A model generated the notes under the pieces. It was given only the letters and a program-made list of their open reading frames with translations. It had not been told where the DNA came from and did no database searches. The position numbers and the translations under genes were made by a program. This document shows, piece after piece, positions 31,930 to 39,429 of a stretch of 64,000 nucleotides of DNA. Positions within the stretch are counted from its first letter, which is position 1, and each line of letters begins with the position of its first letter. The stretch is taken from assembly GCF_001418085.1 (NCBI RefSeq), contig NZ_LIQH01000042.1:20534-84533 (forward strand), given 5' to 3'. This stretch comes from Lacinutrix algicola. Lineage in GTDB: Bacteria; Bacteroidota; Bacteroidia; Flavobacteriales; Flavobacteriaceae.

Positions 31930-32083
31930 AACAATTATATATAGTCACTATTAACCATATATTTATATATAAAGAAAACCATAACTATTATTCAATTCTT
32001 ACGGTTTTCCTCATTAATTTAATTATTAATATCAGCAAGCTAAGATTAATAGATAACAAAAAAAAATGCAGAACTGTGTATTT
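31930..32083 (-). other. Array head element 1, candidate attI-like site
   Basis: From the AAC at 31930 outward, the sequence matches the head of array 2 (42958-43118) over about 155 bp. Shared blocks in order are AACAATTATATA, CACTATTAACCATA, AAAGAAAACCAT, TTACGGTTTTCCTCA, CAGCAAGCTAAG and a worn terminator-like GCAGAACTGTGTATTTT. GAAAACC and GGTTTTC form an inverted repeat. It does not resemble the between-gene repeats except in the AATTATATA next to the core. No integrase gene adjoins it. Confidence 0.7.
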
Positions 32084-32101
32084 TATACTTTGTAAAAAAA
32101 A

Positions 32102-32155
32102 CTTATAAATCCCTGTTTTCGGGGATGCTTATAAGGTTTGCAATTCCTACATTTG
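32102..32155 (+). promoter_or_regulatory. Operator-like hairpin and -7 element before the histidine kinase gene
   Basis: CTTATAAATCCCTGTTTTCG pairs with GGGGATGCTTATAAG (32102-32135), a strong inverted repeat. The core CCCTGTTTTC-GGG recurs twice upstream of the 35279 operon (35112 and, inverted, 35141). TACATTTG at 32148-32155 fits the TAnnTTTG -7 consensus only 3 bp before the likely ATG at 32159. Confidence 0.5.
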
Positions 32156-32158
32156 TGC

Positions 32159-34255
32159 ATGTTTTTAAAGTTTCGATACTTTTTTTCTTTTCTGTTTGTA
32201 TGCTATACTTCTATTGGTACAGCACAAACTGCATCGCCTATTATTGAAAGTGAAGAGAGAAAAGTAGATGAGCTTTTTTACTATTATAATAATGGTTCTG
32301 ATAAAAAAGCATACCAACAAGCCCATAAATTATTAGGGACTTTTAAATCTAGTAAAGCCATAACGAATACTAATTTATTACTGGCATACTACCATAATAA
32401 ATATGTAGCAAATGATTCGTCTATTTATTACACACACAAAGCACTTAAAAGTAAAAAGAATATTAAAGATTCTTTAGGTGTGCGATTAACCATATTATCT
32501 TATCAATTACTTGCTTTAAATAACAAAAACAAAGGTTTATATCAAGAAAGTAAAAAGTGGCATTTAAAGGGAGCAGAGCTTAGTGAAAAACATAAGGAAA
32601 CAAACTTGTACTACACGCATTTGCATGGCCTGGCAAGTAATTATGTTACACTTGGTAAAACGAAAGAAGCTTTAGAACTCTTTAATAAATGTATAAAGTT
32701 TTCTAACGATGAAGAACTTATTTTAGGAAGTTACATCAATTTAGGTTTTATTTATTCGTCACTTTCTAATTACGAAAAGGCTAACAACTATTTACAGAAA
32801 GCAAAAGCCATTTGCGAGAAAGACACCCATAGAAAACAAGCCTTAGTAAATGTTATTATTAATATAGGAGATAATTATTTAGGTATAGGCGAAACAGACA
32901 AAGCCCTTACGGCTTTTTACGAAGCAAAGAAAATAAGTAGAGAGAATAGATCTTATAATTTAGAACTGATTATTTTAGGTAAAATAGGTACTGTATTATT
33001 CAATGAAAAAAGAGACAAAGAAGCATTGTTAATTTTTTCTAATGCTTTAATTAAAGCTGTGAATTTGGGAAATTTAGATATTGAGATGAATAGCTATCTT
33101 ATGTTAGAAAACCTCTCGATTAGAAAAGGCGATTATCGCAGTGCTTATAGCTACGGTAAACACTATCACAAGATAAAAGATTCTATCGAGAATTCGCAAA
33201 CAAAAAATGAGATTAATAACTTAGAAGTTAAATTTAAAACGCTAGAAAAAGAAAAAACGATAAAGCAATTACAGATAGAAAACCTAAATAAGAGTTTAAA
33301 TATAAAAAATAAAGATGCAGATATAGAAAAGTATAAACTCCAAGAAGCTATAATTGCAAAGCAAACCGAAAACCAGGTATTGCAATTACAAAACGGTGTA
33401 GAAAAACGTAAAAATGAAATTGCATTATTAAAAGAAAAAGAAGCTTTAAAAGCAGTAGAGTTAGATAGAGAAAAGACTATTAAATACATTGTTCTTGTGG
33501 CTTTTTTCATTTTATTAGTTCCTATTGCTGGACTTTTAATTATCTACTATCAAAAATTGCAGGCTCAAAGTTTACTTAATCTAAAAGAAAAAGAGATTAA
33601 CGAGCAACAAGTACTTTCGTTAAAAAAAGACCAAGAATTAAAACTAATTAAAGCTTCTGTTAGAGGACAGGATCAAGAACGTAAAAAGATTGCTCAAGAA
33701 ATGCACGATAGTGTTGGTGGTAATTTGGCGGCCATAAAATTACAATTCAGTCAGCTTTCTAATCATCCAGATAAGTTAAAATTAATTTACAGTCAGTTAG
33801 ACGATACTTACGAGCAAGTAAGAAATATATCTCATAATTTATTACCGAAAAAAATCAGAGAGAATGAGTTTGTTTTTCTAATTAAAGAATACATTAATAC
33901 GGTAGAGGAAGCGAGTGAGATAAGCTTTAATGTTTCATTTTACGACGAAGAAAATATCAACAGCCTAAACAAGATTTTACAAAACGAATTGTTTTCTATT
34001 TTTCAAGAATTAACCACCAATACACTTAAGTACGCTAAAGCGGAAACCATAGATATACAATTAGACCTTTTAAACGAATGTCTGTTTTTTGTTTACGAAG
34101 ACGATGGTATCGGGTTCGATGTGTCGAAAACCACATTAGGTATAGGTTTAACAAATATTAAGAATAGAATTGAAAATTATAATGGCATATTGCATATCGA
34201 TTCTAAAGCGAATAGAGGCACAAATATCCATATAGAAATCCCATTAAAAGCATAA
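32159..34255 (+). CDS. TPR-containing sensor histidine kinase (NarX/DegS type)
   Basis: 698 residues from the ATG at 32159, which opens a good signal peptide (MFLKFRYFFSFLFVCYTSIG); a TTG start seven codons earlier is unlikely. Residues ~40-330 hold five or more TPR-like repeats in the periplasm, followed by a coiled coil (~340-430), a membrane helix near 440-465 (TIKYIVLVAFFILLVPIAGLLI), a second coiled coil, then HisKA_3 with RKKIAQEMHDSVGGNLAAI (phosphorylated His in MHD) and an HATPase with FQELTTNTLKYAKA and GIGLTNIKNRIE. The cognate regulator starts 5 bp downstream. Confidence 0.9.
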   Translation: MFLKFRYFFSFLFVCYTSIGTAQTASPIIESEERKVDELFYYYNNGSDKKAYQQAHKLLGTFKSSKAITNTNLLLAYYHNKYVANDSSIYYTHKALKSKKNIKDSLGVRLTILSYQLLALNNKNKGLYQESKKWHLKGAELSEKHKETNLYYTHLHGLASNYVTLGKTKEALELFNKCIKFSNDEELILGSYINLGFIYSSLSNYEKANNYLQKAKAICEKDTHRKQALVNVIINIGDNYLGIGETDKALTAFYEAKKISRENRSYNLELIILGKIGTVLFNEKRDKEALLIFSNALIKAVNLGNLDIEMNSYLMLENLSIRKGDYRSAYSYGKHYHKIKDSIENSQTKNEINNLEVKFKTLEKEKTIKQLQIENLNKSLNIKNKDADIEKYKLQEAIIAKQTENQVLQLQNGVEKRKNEIALLKEKEALKAVELDREKTIKYIVLVAFFILLVPIAGLLIIYYQKLQAQSLLNLKEKEINEQQVLSLKKDQELKLIKASVRGQDQERKKIAQEMHDSVGGNLAAIKLQFSQLSNHPDKLKLIYSQLDDTYEQVRNISHNLLPKKIRENEFVFLIKEYINTVEEASEISFNVSFYDEENINSLNKILQNELFSIFQELTTNTLKYAKAETIDIQLDLLNECLFFVYEDDGIGFDVSKTTLGIGLTNIKNRIENYNGILHIDSKANRGTNIHIEIPLKA

Positions 34256-34259
34256 ATAA

Positions 34260-34904
34260 ATGAAGCATAACCTTATTATAGCCGACGATCATAAAATGTT
34301 TTTAGATGGTTTATTAAGTATTTTAAAAACCGAAAGTAATTACAACATTCTATTTACGGCAAAGCATGGCGGACATGTTAAAAAATACATTACAATAAAT
34401 ACCGAAGAAAAAATAGACCTTGTAATTACCGATGTCACTATGCCTGAAGTAGATGGTATTGCTTTAAATAAGTGGATAAAAAAAACTAACAGAAATATAA
34501 AAACACTGGTGGTTAGTATGCATAATGATCCGAAAATTATTGACGAGCTTATAGAAAGTAATGTAGATGGCTATCTTCAAAAAAACGCTCAAAAAGAAGA
34601 GTTTTTAAAAGCCATAGCAACTATTTTAGGAGGTGAGAAGTATTTCTCTAAAGAGATTAAAGATATCTACCTTAAAAATAAGTTCGAAAAGAATAAAGAA
34701 AAAGAAATTAAACTAACAAAAAGAGAAGTGGAAGTGATTTCGCTAATTGCGGAAGAATTTACCACCCAAGAAATAGCAGATAAATTGTTTTTAAGTAAAC
34801 ATACTATAGAAAGTTACCGCAAAAACCTGATTACAAAACTAAATGTTAGAAACCTTGCCGGTCTTACCAAATATGCCATTAAAAAAGGCTACGTATCGTC
34901 ATAA
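34260..34904 (+). CDS. LuxR/NarL-family response regulator
   Basis: 214 residues. Receiver domain residues 1-120 with acidic pocket DD at 9-10, phosphoacceptor D58 in LVITDVTMPEVDG, and K in the VDGYLQKNA segment. C-terminal LuxR-type helix-turn-helix: LTKREVEVISLIAEEFTTQEIADKLFLSKHTIESYRKNLITKL, about 152-194. It is paired with the TPR histidine kinase 4 bp upstream. The CCCTGTTTT hairpins before both this operon and the 35279 operon are plausible binding sites. Confidence 0.93.
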   Translation: MKHNLIIADDHKMFLDGLLSILKTESNYNILFTAKHGGHVKKYITINTEEKIDLVITDVTMPEVDGIALNKWIKKTNRNIKTLVVSMHNDPKIIDELIESNVDGYLQKNAQKEEFLKAIATILGGEKYFSKEIKDIYLKNKFEKNKEKEIKLTKREVEVISLIAEEFTTQEIADKLFLSKHTIESYRKNLITKLNVRNLAGLTKYAIKKGYVSS

Positions 34905-34934
34905 TAAACACCTGTTTTTTAACAACTATATTTT

Positions 34935-34968
34935 AAGGGTTCTATTTTATAATAGCGCCCTTTTTTAT
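34935..34968 (+). terminator. Intrinsic terminator of the two-component operon
   Basis: AAGGG-TTCTATT pairs with AATAGC-GCCCTT across a short loop and is followed by TTTTTT. It lies 30 bp after the regulator stop. The gap 34905-35278 otherwise holds the CCCTGTTTT motifs and a promoter. Confidence 0.75.
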
Positions 34969-35111
34969 TGCTTTTTTCTTAAAAGCAAGTACACCAGAGG
35001 TTTACTAGAAAATAGACTTTTTCTGGTTTGGCTATTCTTTATTATTTTATTTTAAAAATAAAACGAAACTCAATTATAAATTATTGATTGTTAGTGTTTA
35101 AAATGCAAACA

Positions 35112-35180
35112 CCCTGTTTTCAGGGTATTCATTTTCACTAAAAACAGGGTTAAATAAAGGACTTATCTGTCATAAATTTG
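35112..35180 (+). promoter_or_regulatory. CCCTGTTTT hairpin motifs and -7 element before the SIMPL/LipL32 operon
   Basis: ACCCTGTTTTCAGGGTATTC at 35111-35130 matches the histidine-kinase upstream motif, and AAAAACAGGGTT at 35139-35151 is the same core inverted. TAAATTTG at 35173-35180 matches TAnnTTTG, about 100 bp before the first gene. The arrangement suggests control by the adjacent response regulator. Confidence 0.5.
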
Positions 35181-35278
35181 TACCAGAGAATAACAAACAC
35201 CACAAGTAAATAATATAAAAACAACAGGTGTTTTTATTCAAAAAAACAAACAAATTTTAACCATTAAAAAACAAAATT

Positions 35279-35698
35279 ATGACTTTCGGAATTACACTTA
35301 TTTTATTAAGCATTATCGCAGTACCATCTTTATTATTATCAAAAAAACCTAACGCAAAAGAGTTGTTAGAAAAAATAGAACCTTACCAAGGTTGGATTGG
35401 ACTTATCTTTTGCTTTTATGGTGTTTGGGGAATTATTTTTTCAATTTTAAATTTAGGATGGCTTACAACATTCCCAATCTGGTGGGTAACATTATTAGCA
35501 GGAAGTGTTGTAGAAGCGGTTCTTGGGTTTATGTTAGGATTTAGCCTTATCAATAAGTTTGTACTATCTAAAAACGAAGCTGCTAAAGAAAAAGCAATCG
35601 CGCTTAGAGAGAAATTAGCACCAAAACAAGGGAAATTAGGAATAGTAGGTCTATTTGTAGGTGCATGGATGATTGTTGCTTCAATATTATTCTTCTAA
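35279..35698 (+). CDS. Small multi-pass membrane protein of unknown function
   Basis: 139 residues with four hydrophobic helices (about 3-19, 37-56, 64-88 and 118-138) in a two-fold pattern: the segments [21 protein letters not shown] and [20 protein letters not shown] are similar, as if an internal duplication (K-x-x-P-x-Q-G-x-x-G). Cytoplasmic membrane. It leads a three-gene plus-strand operon with a SIMPL protein and a LipL32-like protein and probably shares their regulation. No family named. Confidence 0.65.
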   Translation: MTFGITLILLSIIAVPSLLLSKKPNAKELLEKIEPYQGWIGLIFCFYGVWGIIFSILNLGWLTTFPIWWVTLLAGSVVEAVLGFMLGFSLINKFVLSKNEAAKEKAIALREKLAPKQGKLGIVGLFVGAWMIVASILFF

Positions 35699-35736
35699 AA
35701 ACAAAAAGGTAAACTAAAACATAAATTAAAATTATC

Positions 35737-36354
35737 ATGAAAAAATTAATCTTTTTATTGGCTGTGCTATTCTCTGTATCGGCAATAGCGCAAGAACACA
35801 GAAATACAATTACCGTGGTTGGTGAAACCGAAACCAGTGTGGAAGACAATAGCTACACTATTTTAATCTCGCTACAACAAATACTTGTTTACGAAGGACA
35901 AGGCGAAGTAGAGGTAGCCTCTGTAAGCGAGGTAAAGAACAATTACATAAATAGATTAGGAGATTTGGGTATAGATTTTAGCAGGTTTCGTAGAAGTACG
36001 TATTACGAGTTTGCGTCGTCTTATGGACAGGGTAGAGTAACAGAATATTACTTCTTAAAAACAACGAATAAAGAAGAGGTTCGAAAAATTATAAACCTAA
36101 AATTAGCAGGAACATCTATAGCAAATACAGAGATAGAAGCTAAGAAATTAACTAAAGACGAATTAGTAAAGCTTGCTAAAAAAGCAATGGATAATGCAAG
36201 AGATAAAGCTGAAGCTTTAGCAAAAAAAATGAATAAAACTGTTGGTGAAATTGTGAGTCTTGTAGACCAGAACACAAGCGAACAACATGCACAGAGTTAT
36301 GGTACTTCTAAAGTACAAAGCCATGTAATAACAGTTTCTTTCGAATTGAAATAA
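35737..36354 (+). CDS. SIMPL-domain (DUF541) periplasmic protein
   Basis: 205 residues with a signal peptide (LIFLLAVLFSVSAIAQ). The mature part opens NTITVVGETETSVEDNSYTI, the usual V-x-G-x-x-x-x-x-V-x-P/D opening of SIMPL domains. Later come LAKKAMDNARDKAEALAKKM near 145-165, the signature helix of the family, and a C-terminal strand VITVSFELK. Such proteins are periplasmic or outer-membrane associated, with proposed stress roles but no defined enzyme activity. It is the middle gene of the operon downstream of the two-component system. Confidence 0.85.
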   Translation: MKKLIFLLAVLFSVSAIAQEHRNTITVVGETETSVEDNSYTILISLQQILVYEGQGEVEVASVSEVKNNYINRLGDLGIDFSRFRRSTYYEFASSYGQGRVTEYYFLKTTNKEEVRKIINLKLAGTSIANTEIEAKKLTKDELVKLAKKAMDNARDKAEALAKKMNKTVGEIVSLVDQNTSEQHAQSYGTSKVQSHVITVSFELK

Positions 36355-36390
36355 TGAATATCAATAAATTAATATAATAAATAACAAATC

Positions 36391-37071
36391 ATGAAAATTA
36401 AATTAGTAGTATTATCAGTATTTACTTTCTGTTGTCTTTTTAATGCAGAAGCTCAAAAATTAAAAAAGTTTGGAAGTTCTATCGAGAAAAAGATTGGACC
36501 AAAAACAATTAAAGTACCTTATACAGATGTTATATCTTACTTAGGTTATGCTGCCGATGGCAATGAAGACGCAATAGTAGATGGTAAAAAATTCTCTTAC
36601 ATATACATATGGGTGCCTGCTGTTGCTCCAGAATTAGGAGTAAGAATGTTATCTCCTGTGGCTAAAACAAAAGTAAAGAATGCTATAAGCTCTGCAGATT
36701 ATACTGCAAATAAAGATTCTAAAGATTATTTTGATACTTACATTACTTTAGAACGTTCTACTATTTTCAAAAAAGAAGATATTACAGTAGATGGTGCTAA
36801 AAACGCTACTTGGACTACACTTGCTAGTAATGATGATAGTGGCGAAATGCCAAAGCAACCTAGCGGAAGAAAGTACAACTCTCTATTAAGATATAAAAGT
36901 GAAGCAGGAAGCCCTACAAAAGCTTTAACTGCAGGTTTATACCGTATTGGTTTTACAACTTACAAAACAGGAGAAGTTAAAGGAACATTTTTAGCAGAAG
37001 TTGCTGCTCCAGTAAAATTACCTGGTGTTGTTATGGCTAAAACTATTGAAGAACTTAAAAAAGGACTATAA
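36391..37071 (+). CDS. LipL32-like surface protein
   Basis: 226 residues with a signal (VLSVFTFCCLFNAEAQ). Several stretches recall, in order, the Leptospira major outer-membrane lipoprotein LipL32: YIWVPAVAPELGVRMLSPV near 62-80, YFDTYITLERSTIF near 110-124, the acidic NDDSG before RKYNSLLRYK near 160-170, and GLYRIGFTTYKTGEVKGTFL near 187-206. The final PGVVMAKTIEELKK matches the P-x-V-x-x-x-x-x-E-E-L ending. The lipid-attachment Cys is not clear, since CC lies within the signal helix. LipL32 binds matrix components and calcium in Leptospira; here the role is unknown. Confidence 0.78.
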   Translation: MKIKLVVLSVFTFCCLFNAEAQKLKKFGSSIEKKIGPKTIKVPYTDVISYLGYAADGNEDAIVDGKKFSYIYIWVPAVAPELGVRMLSPVAKTKVKNAISSADYTANKDSKDYFDTYITLERSTIFKKEDITVDGAKNATWTTLASNDDSGEMPKQPSGRKYNSLLRYKSEAGSPTKALTAGLYRIGFTTYKTGEVKGTFLAEVAAPVKLPGVVMAKTIEELKKGL

Positions 37072-37101
37072 AAAAACAAAATAGACATTCATAGTTTAAG
37101 T

Positions 37102-37139
37102 AAAACACCTCTTCATGAAAATGAAGAGGTGTTTTTTTT
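37102..37139 (+). terminator. Strong intrinsic terminator after the LipL32-like gene
   Basis: AACACCTCTTCAT pairs perfectly with ATGAAGAGGTGTT across GAAA, followed by a T run of eight. The rest of the gap to 37255 shows nothing else recognisable. Confidence 0.9.
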
Positions 37140-37255
37140 GTAGGATTGTTTCGCTTTTAAAAGGTAGTAATAATTGTTTTTGGTTACTTTCTAATATAAT
37201 GTTAGCCAAAATAGAAGATGTCCTTTATTGGGTAGATGCTCTGGTTTAAACGATT

Positions 37256-37943
37256 TTAGTCTTCATCGAATTTTAATTTATTCTTTTCCATAGCTTTTTG
37301 CCAACCGTAAGGGAAAATGCCATGATTATTTTCGGCAATGTTTTTCATTAAAACTTTTACTCGATTTTTAATTTCAATAGGTAATTTGTAAAACTGTTTA
37401 TCAACTTGTGTATTTCTTTCATCATCATGTATTCCGTTTTGATGTCTTATTACACTTTTTTTGTTTTTATAGTAAACTAATATTTTTATTCTTCCATCTG
37501 AAAAATCATTCAATCCACGAGTGCCATAAATAATTATAGGATCGGCAAAACCATCGCTATCATAATCCTCTATTTTAAAATATTTTGTCCAATGAGTAAT
37601 CGAATATTCGTAAAGGTCTGGTAATATAAAATCGTGTAAAGACCATTTTAGATTAAAAACATCATTTTTATACGAGAAACAATAGACTTTAATTATATCG
37701 GAACATGTTTCTAGTTCTTCGCATTTAATAGCGTTTTTAGTCATTACAATATAGTGTTCTCCTGCCTTGTCATTATATTTGTAAATTCTGTGTATAGAAT
37801 ACTCTAATTGTAATTTATCTTTAATAGTAACCGTGAAAATAGAATCGATTTCCTCTTTCGACAACTGTTTACTGGTTACTTTATAATTTTGTCCAAAAGA
37901 GAAATTGTAGATTATAAGAAATAAAATTATTGTAATTTTTTTT
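37256..37943 (-). pseudogene. Secreted protein gene split from its signal peptide by a poly-A frameshift
   Basis: The open frame 37256-37864 encodes about 202 residues without a start-site signal. Upstream, an ATG at 37941-37943 followed by a run of eight A leads to a stop. With seven A the start reads MKKITIILFLIIYNFSFGQN, a perfect signal peptide, and joins the main frame in KQLSKEEIDSIF. The mature part contains EDYDSDGFADPIIIYG near residue 100, a calcium-binding-like D-x-D-x-D motif of VCBS/FG-GAP type. It lies at the decayed tail of array 2. The frameshift may be real, switchable or an error. Confidence 0.65.
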
Positions 37944-37949
37944 CATTTT

Positions 37950-38643
37950 TTATTTTTCAAAGTGTTTTAAAACGATGTATTCAATTTTTATGTTTGAAGC
38001 TTTTATGATTTTAATTCGTAAACCACGAAATCCAATTGTTTCACTCTCAGATATATCATACTGTAAATCTTGTGTAAAAGCAGGCCTTGCATAATCATTA
38101 ACATATTCTCGATAAATAAATTTAAGTGCATTACCAACACGACCGTTATAAATGAACTCCTGCTTAAAGTAATCTTTATTCTTCTTTGCTAATACTTTTG
38201 TTTTAACATATTCTATTTCTTCTTTAGGAATTATAAAGTTTATTCCAAAATCACTAAAACCGTTTGTGTAAATTCCATCATTATTGTTGGTTGTATAGAT
38301 TATAGGTTTTTCTCCGCTTTTATAAATTGCTATACCAAATGTTGTATCTGAAGAATTACTATATAAATCATATTTTTCCGTAGAGAAGTCCTTTATAAAA
38401 ACCTGACCTATCTTAATTGTTTTATTTAGGTAATCTAGTTTAATTTCAAATTGTTTTTTTGTTTTTAAAGCATCATAAGTGAAACCTTTTTCTTTTGTAG
38501 CCAGAGAGATTCCTATTTCGGCGTTGTTTATTTTATTTAAATTTGGTGAATACGTTGTAAATACCTCTGGTGTAACAGCTATTTTTTTTTGTTACACATG
38601 AGGATAACGTAATTAATAAAAATAGAAAAATTAATCTTTGCAT
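37950..38643 (-). pseudogene. Lipoprotein gene interrupted in a nine-A run
   Basis: An ATG at 38641-38643 begins MQRLIFLFLLITLSSC, a lipoprotein signal, then VTKK in a run of nine A (38582-38590 as T on the plus strand). In the present frame it soon stops; with eight A it continues IAVTPEVFTTYSPNLNKINN and stays open for about 210 more residues to a TAA at 37950-37952. The C-terminal sequence is unrecognised. It precedes the 37256 gene by 6 bp, so the two formed an operon, and both carry the same kind of lesion near the N-terminus. Confidence 0.65.
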
Positions 38644-38667
38644 TTAATTTTTTTTTAAATGTTGGAC

Positions 38668-38780
38668 AATGAGTTTGTATAGATTTTAAGTAACTAATTT
38701 AATAAAATAAAAACTGAATAGAAAATACGAAAGGATTTTTGGCAATAGGCTAGAGTTAGCAATAAACTATGTATGGTCTT
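38668..38780 (-). repeat. Eroded att-like repeat, type A (E21)
   Basis: GAGTTTGTATAG, AACTAATTTAATAAAATAAA, CTGAATAGAAAATACGAAAG and TAGAGTTAGCAATAAACTAT match type A copies in order. The central hairpin is broken and the right end reads GGTCTTACC instead of GGTGTTACC. Confidence 0.75.
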
Positions 38781-38867
38781 ACCGAGAGTATTTGTTTTTC
38801 TAACTTTAATACGGTAGTATATAGATTTTCCTCCAACCCTAATAATTTGCAAAAGCAGGTTCTGTTT

Positions 38868-39242
38868 TTATTCTATTTTCTTTTCAAGAATTGGTCTTGG
38901 TAATTTCCAAGGTTTTATAATATTAGGATGTTCATCTCCAGTAAAGTAAGCAGTGTTTTTGGTCCAATTTATTTCAGGTGTTAACCATAACATACCTATA
39001 TGTGCCTTATTAATTATCTTATCTTCAATTTCGTCATATAAATAAACTACGCCCGATGCATCACTACCTCCACCAGGAAATCTATTAATAAAATTTTCCC
39101 AATTATATTGTGAAGCATATACAGAATATTGACTATCAGGACTAAATGTTTTATAGTATTCTCCACTGGTTGATTTGAGATGTATTATAAATCCTATTCC
39201 CAATACTAATACTATTAGTAAAAATAATTTTATTTTTTTCAT
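38868..39242 (-). CDS. Cassette gene: membrane-anchored small protein of unknown function
   Basis: 124 residues. One N-terminal hydrophobic helix (LFLLIVLVLGIGFIIHL) is followed by a soluble domain with YYKTFSPDSQYSVYASQYNW, GGGSDASGVVYLYDE and a C-terminal WTKNTAYFTGDEHPNIIKPW. The S-P-D-x-x-Y/W strand pattern recalls one blade of a beta-propeller. No named family; probably periplasmic. It stands between a worn and an intact repeat. Confidence 0.55.
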   Translation of the reverse strand: MKKIKLFLLIVLVLGIGFIIHLKSTSGEYYKTFSPDSQYSVYASQYNWENFINRFPGGGSDASGVVYLYDEIEDKIINKAHIGMLWLTPEINWTKNTAYFTGDEHPNIIKPWKLPRPILEKKIE

Positions 39243-39288
39243 TAACGCATTTTTATAATTTCTGTAAACTTGCTCGACAATGTATTAC

Positions 39289-39414
39289 AACTTGATTGTA
39301 TATGATTTGTTGCGAGTATGTATGCTAGGATTTTTCGAAGGAAAAAGCAGACGTTAGATACGTATAACGACCTTTGATTAAGCTACTAAACTGCAATTAT
39401 TTTTATACGGTGTT
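39289..39414 (-). repeat. att-like palindromic repeat, type B (E22)
   Basis: TTGATTGTATATGATTTGTTGCG on the left, central hairpin GGATTTTTCGAAGGAAAAAGC, and TTGATTAAGCTACTAAACTGC before TTATTTTTATACGGTGTT. It opens GTTGTAGCAC; the matching closing end has been lost upstream of the IS remnant. Confidence 0.88.
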
Positions 39415-39429
39415 GTAGCACATTTTTAT

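Larger units (their letters stand above)
12660..31932 (-). other. Cassette array 1: about 20 single-gene units separated by att-like palindromic repeats
   Basis: Between 12.66 and 31.93 kb every native gene is on the minus strand and each is followed, 3' of its stop, by a conserved 123-127 bp imperfect palindrome that ends AAC...GTT. Each unit (GTT...gene...AAC) has terminal sequences complementary to each other, 8-10 bp long and different from unit to unit. Repeats are intact from 14.4 to 31.2 kb and decay to the left. The head (high-coordinate) end is a different conserved element at 31930-32083. Layout, orientation and recombination logic match an integron cassette array read leftward, but no integrase is present here. 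An IS3 element interrupts one unit. Confidence 0.85.

Noticed and set aside
32159..34904. The two-component system next to head 1 as part of the cassette system
   Set aside because: It is divergent, outside the cassette boundary, lacks array repeats, and its own operator motif links it to the 35279 operon instead.
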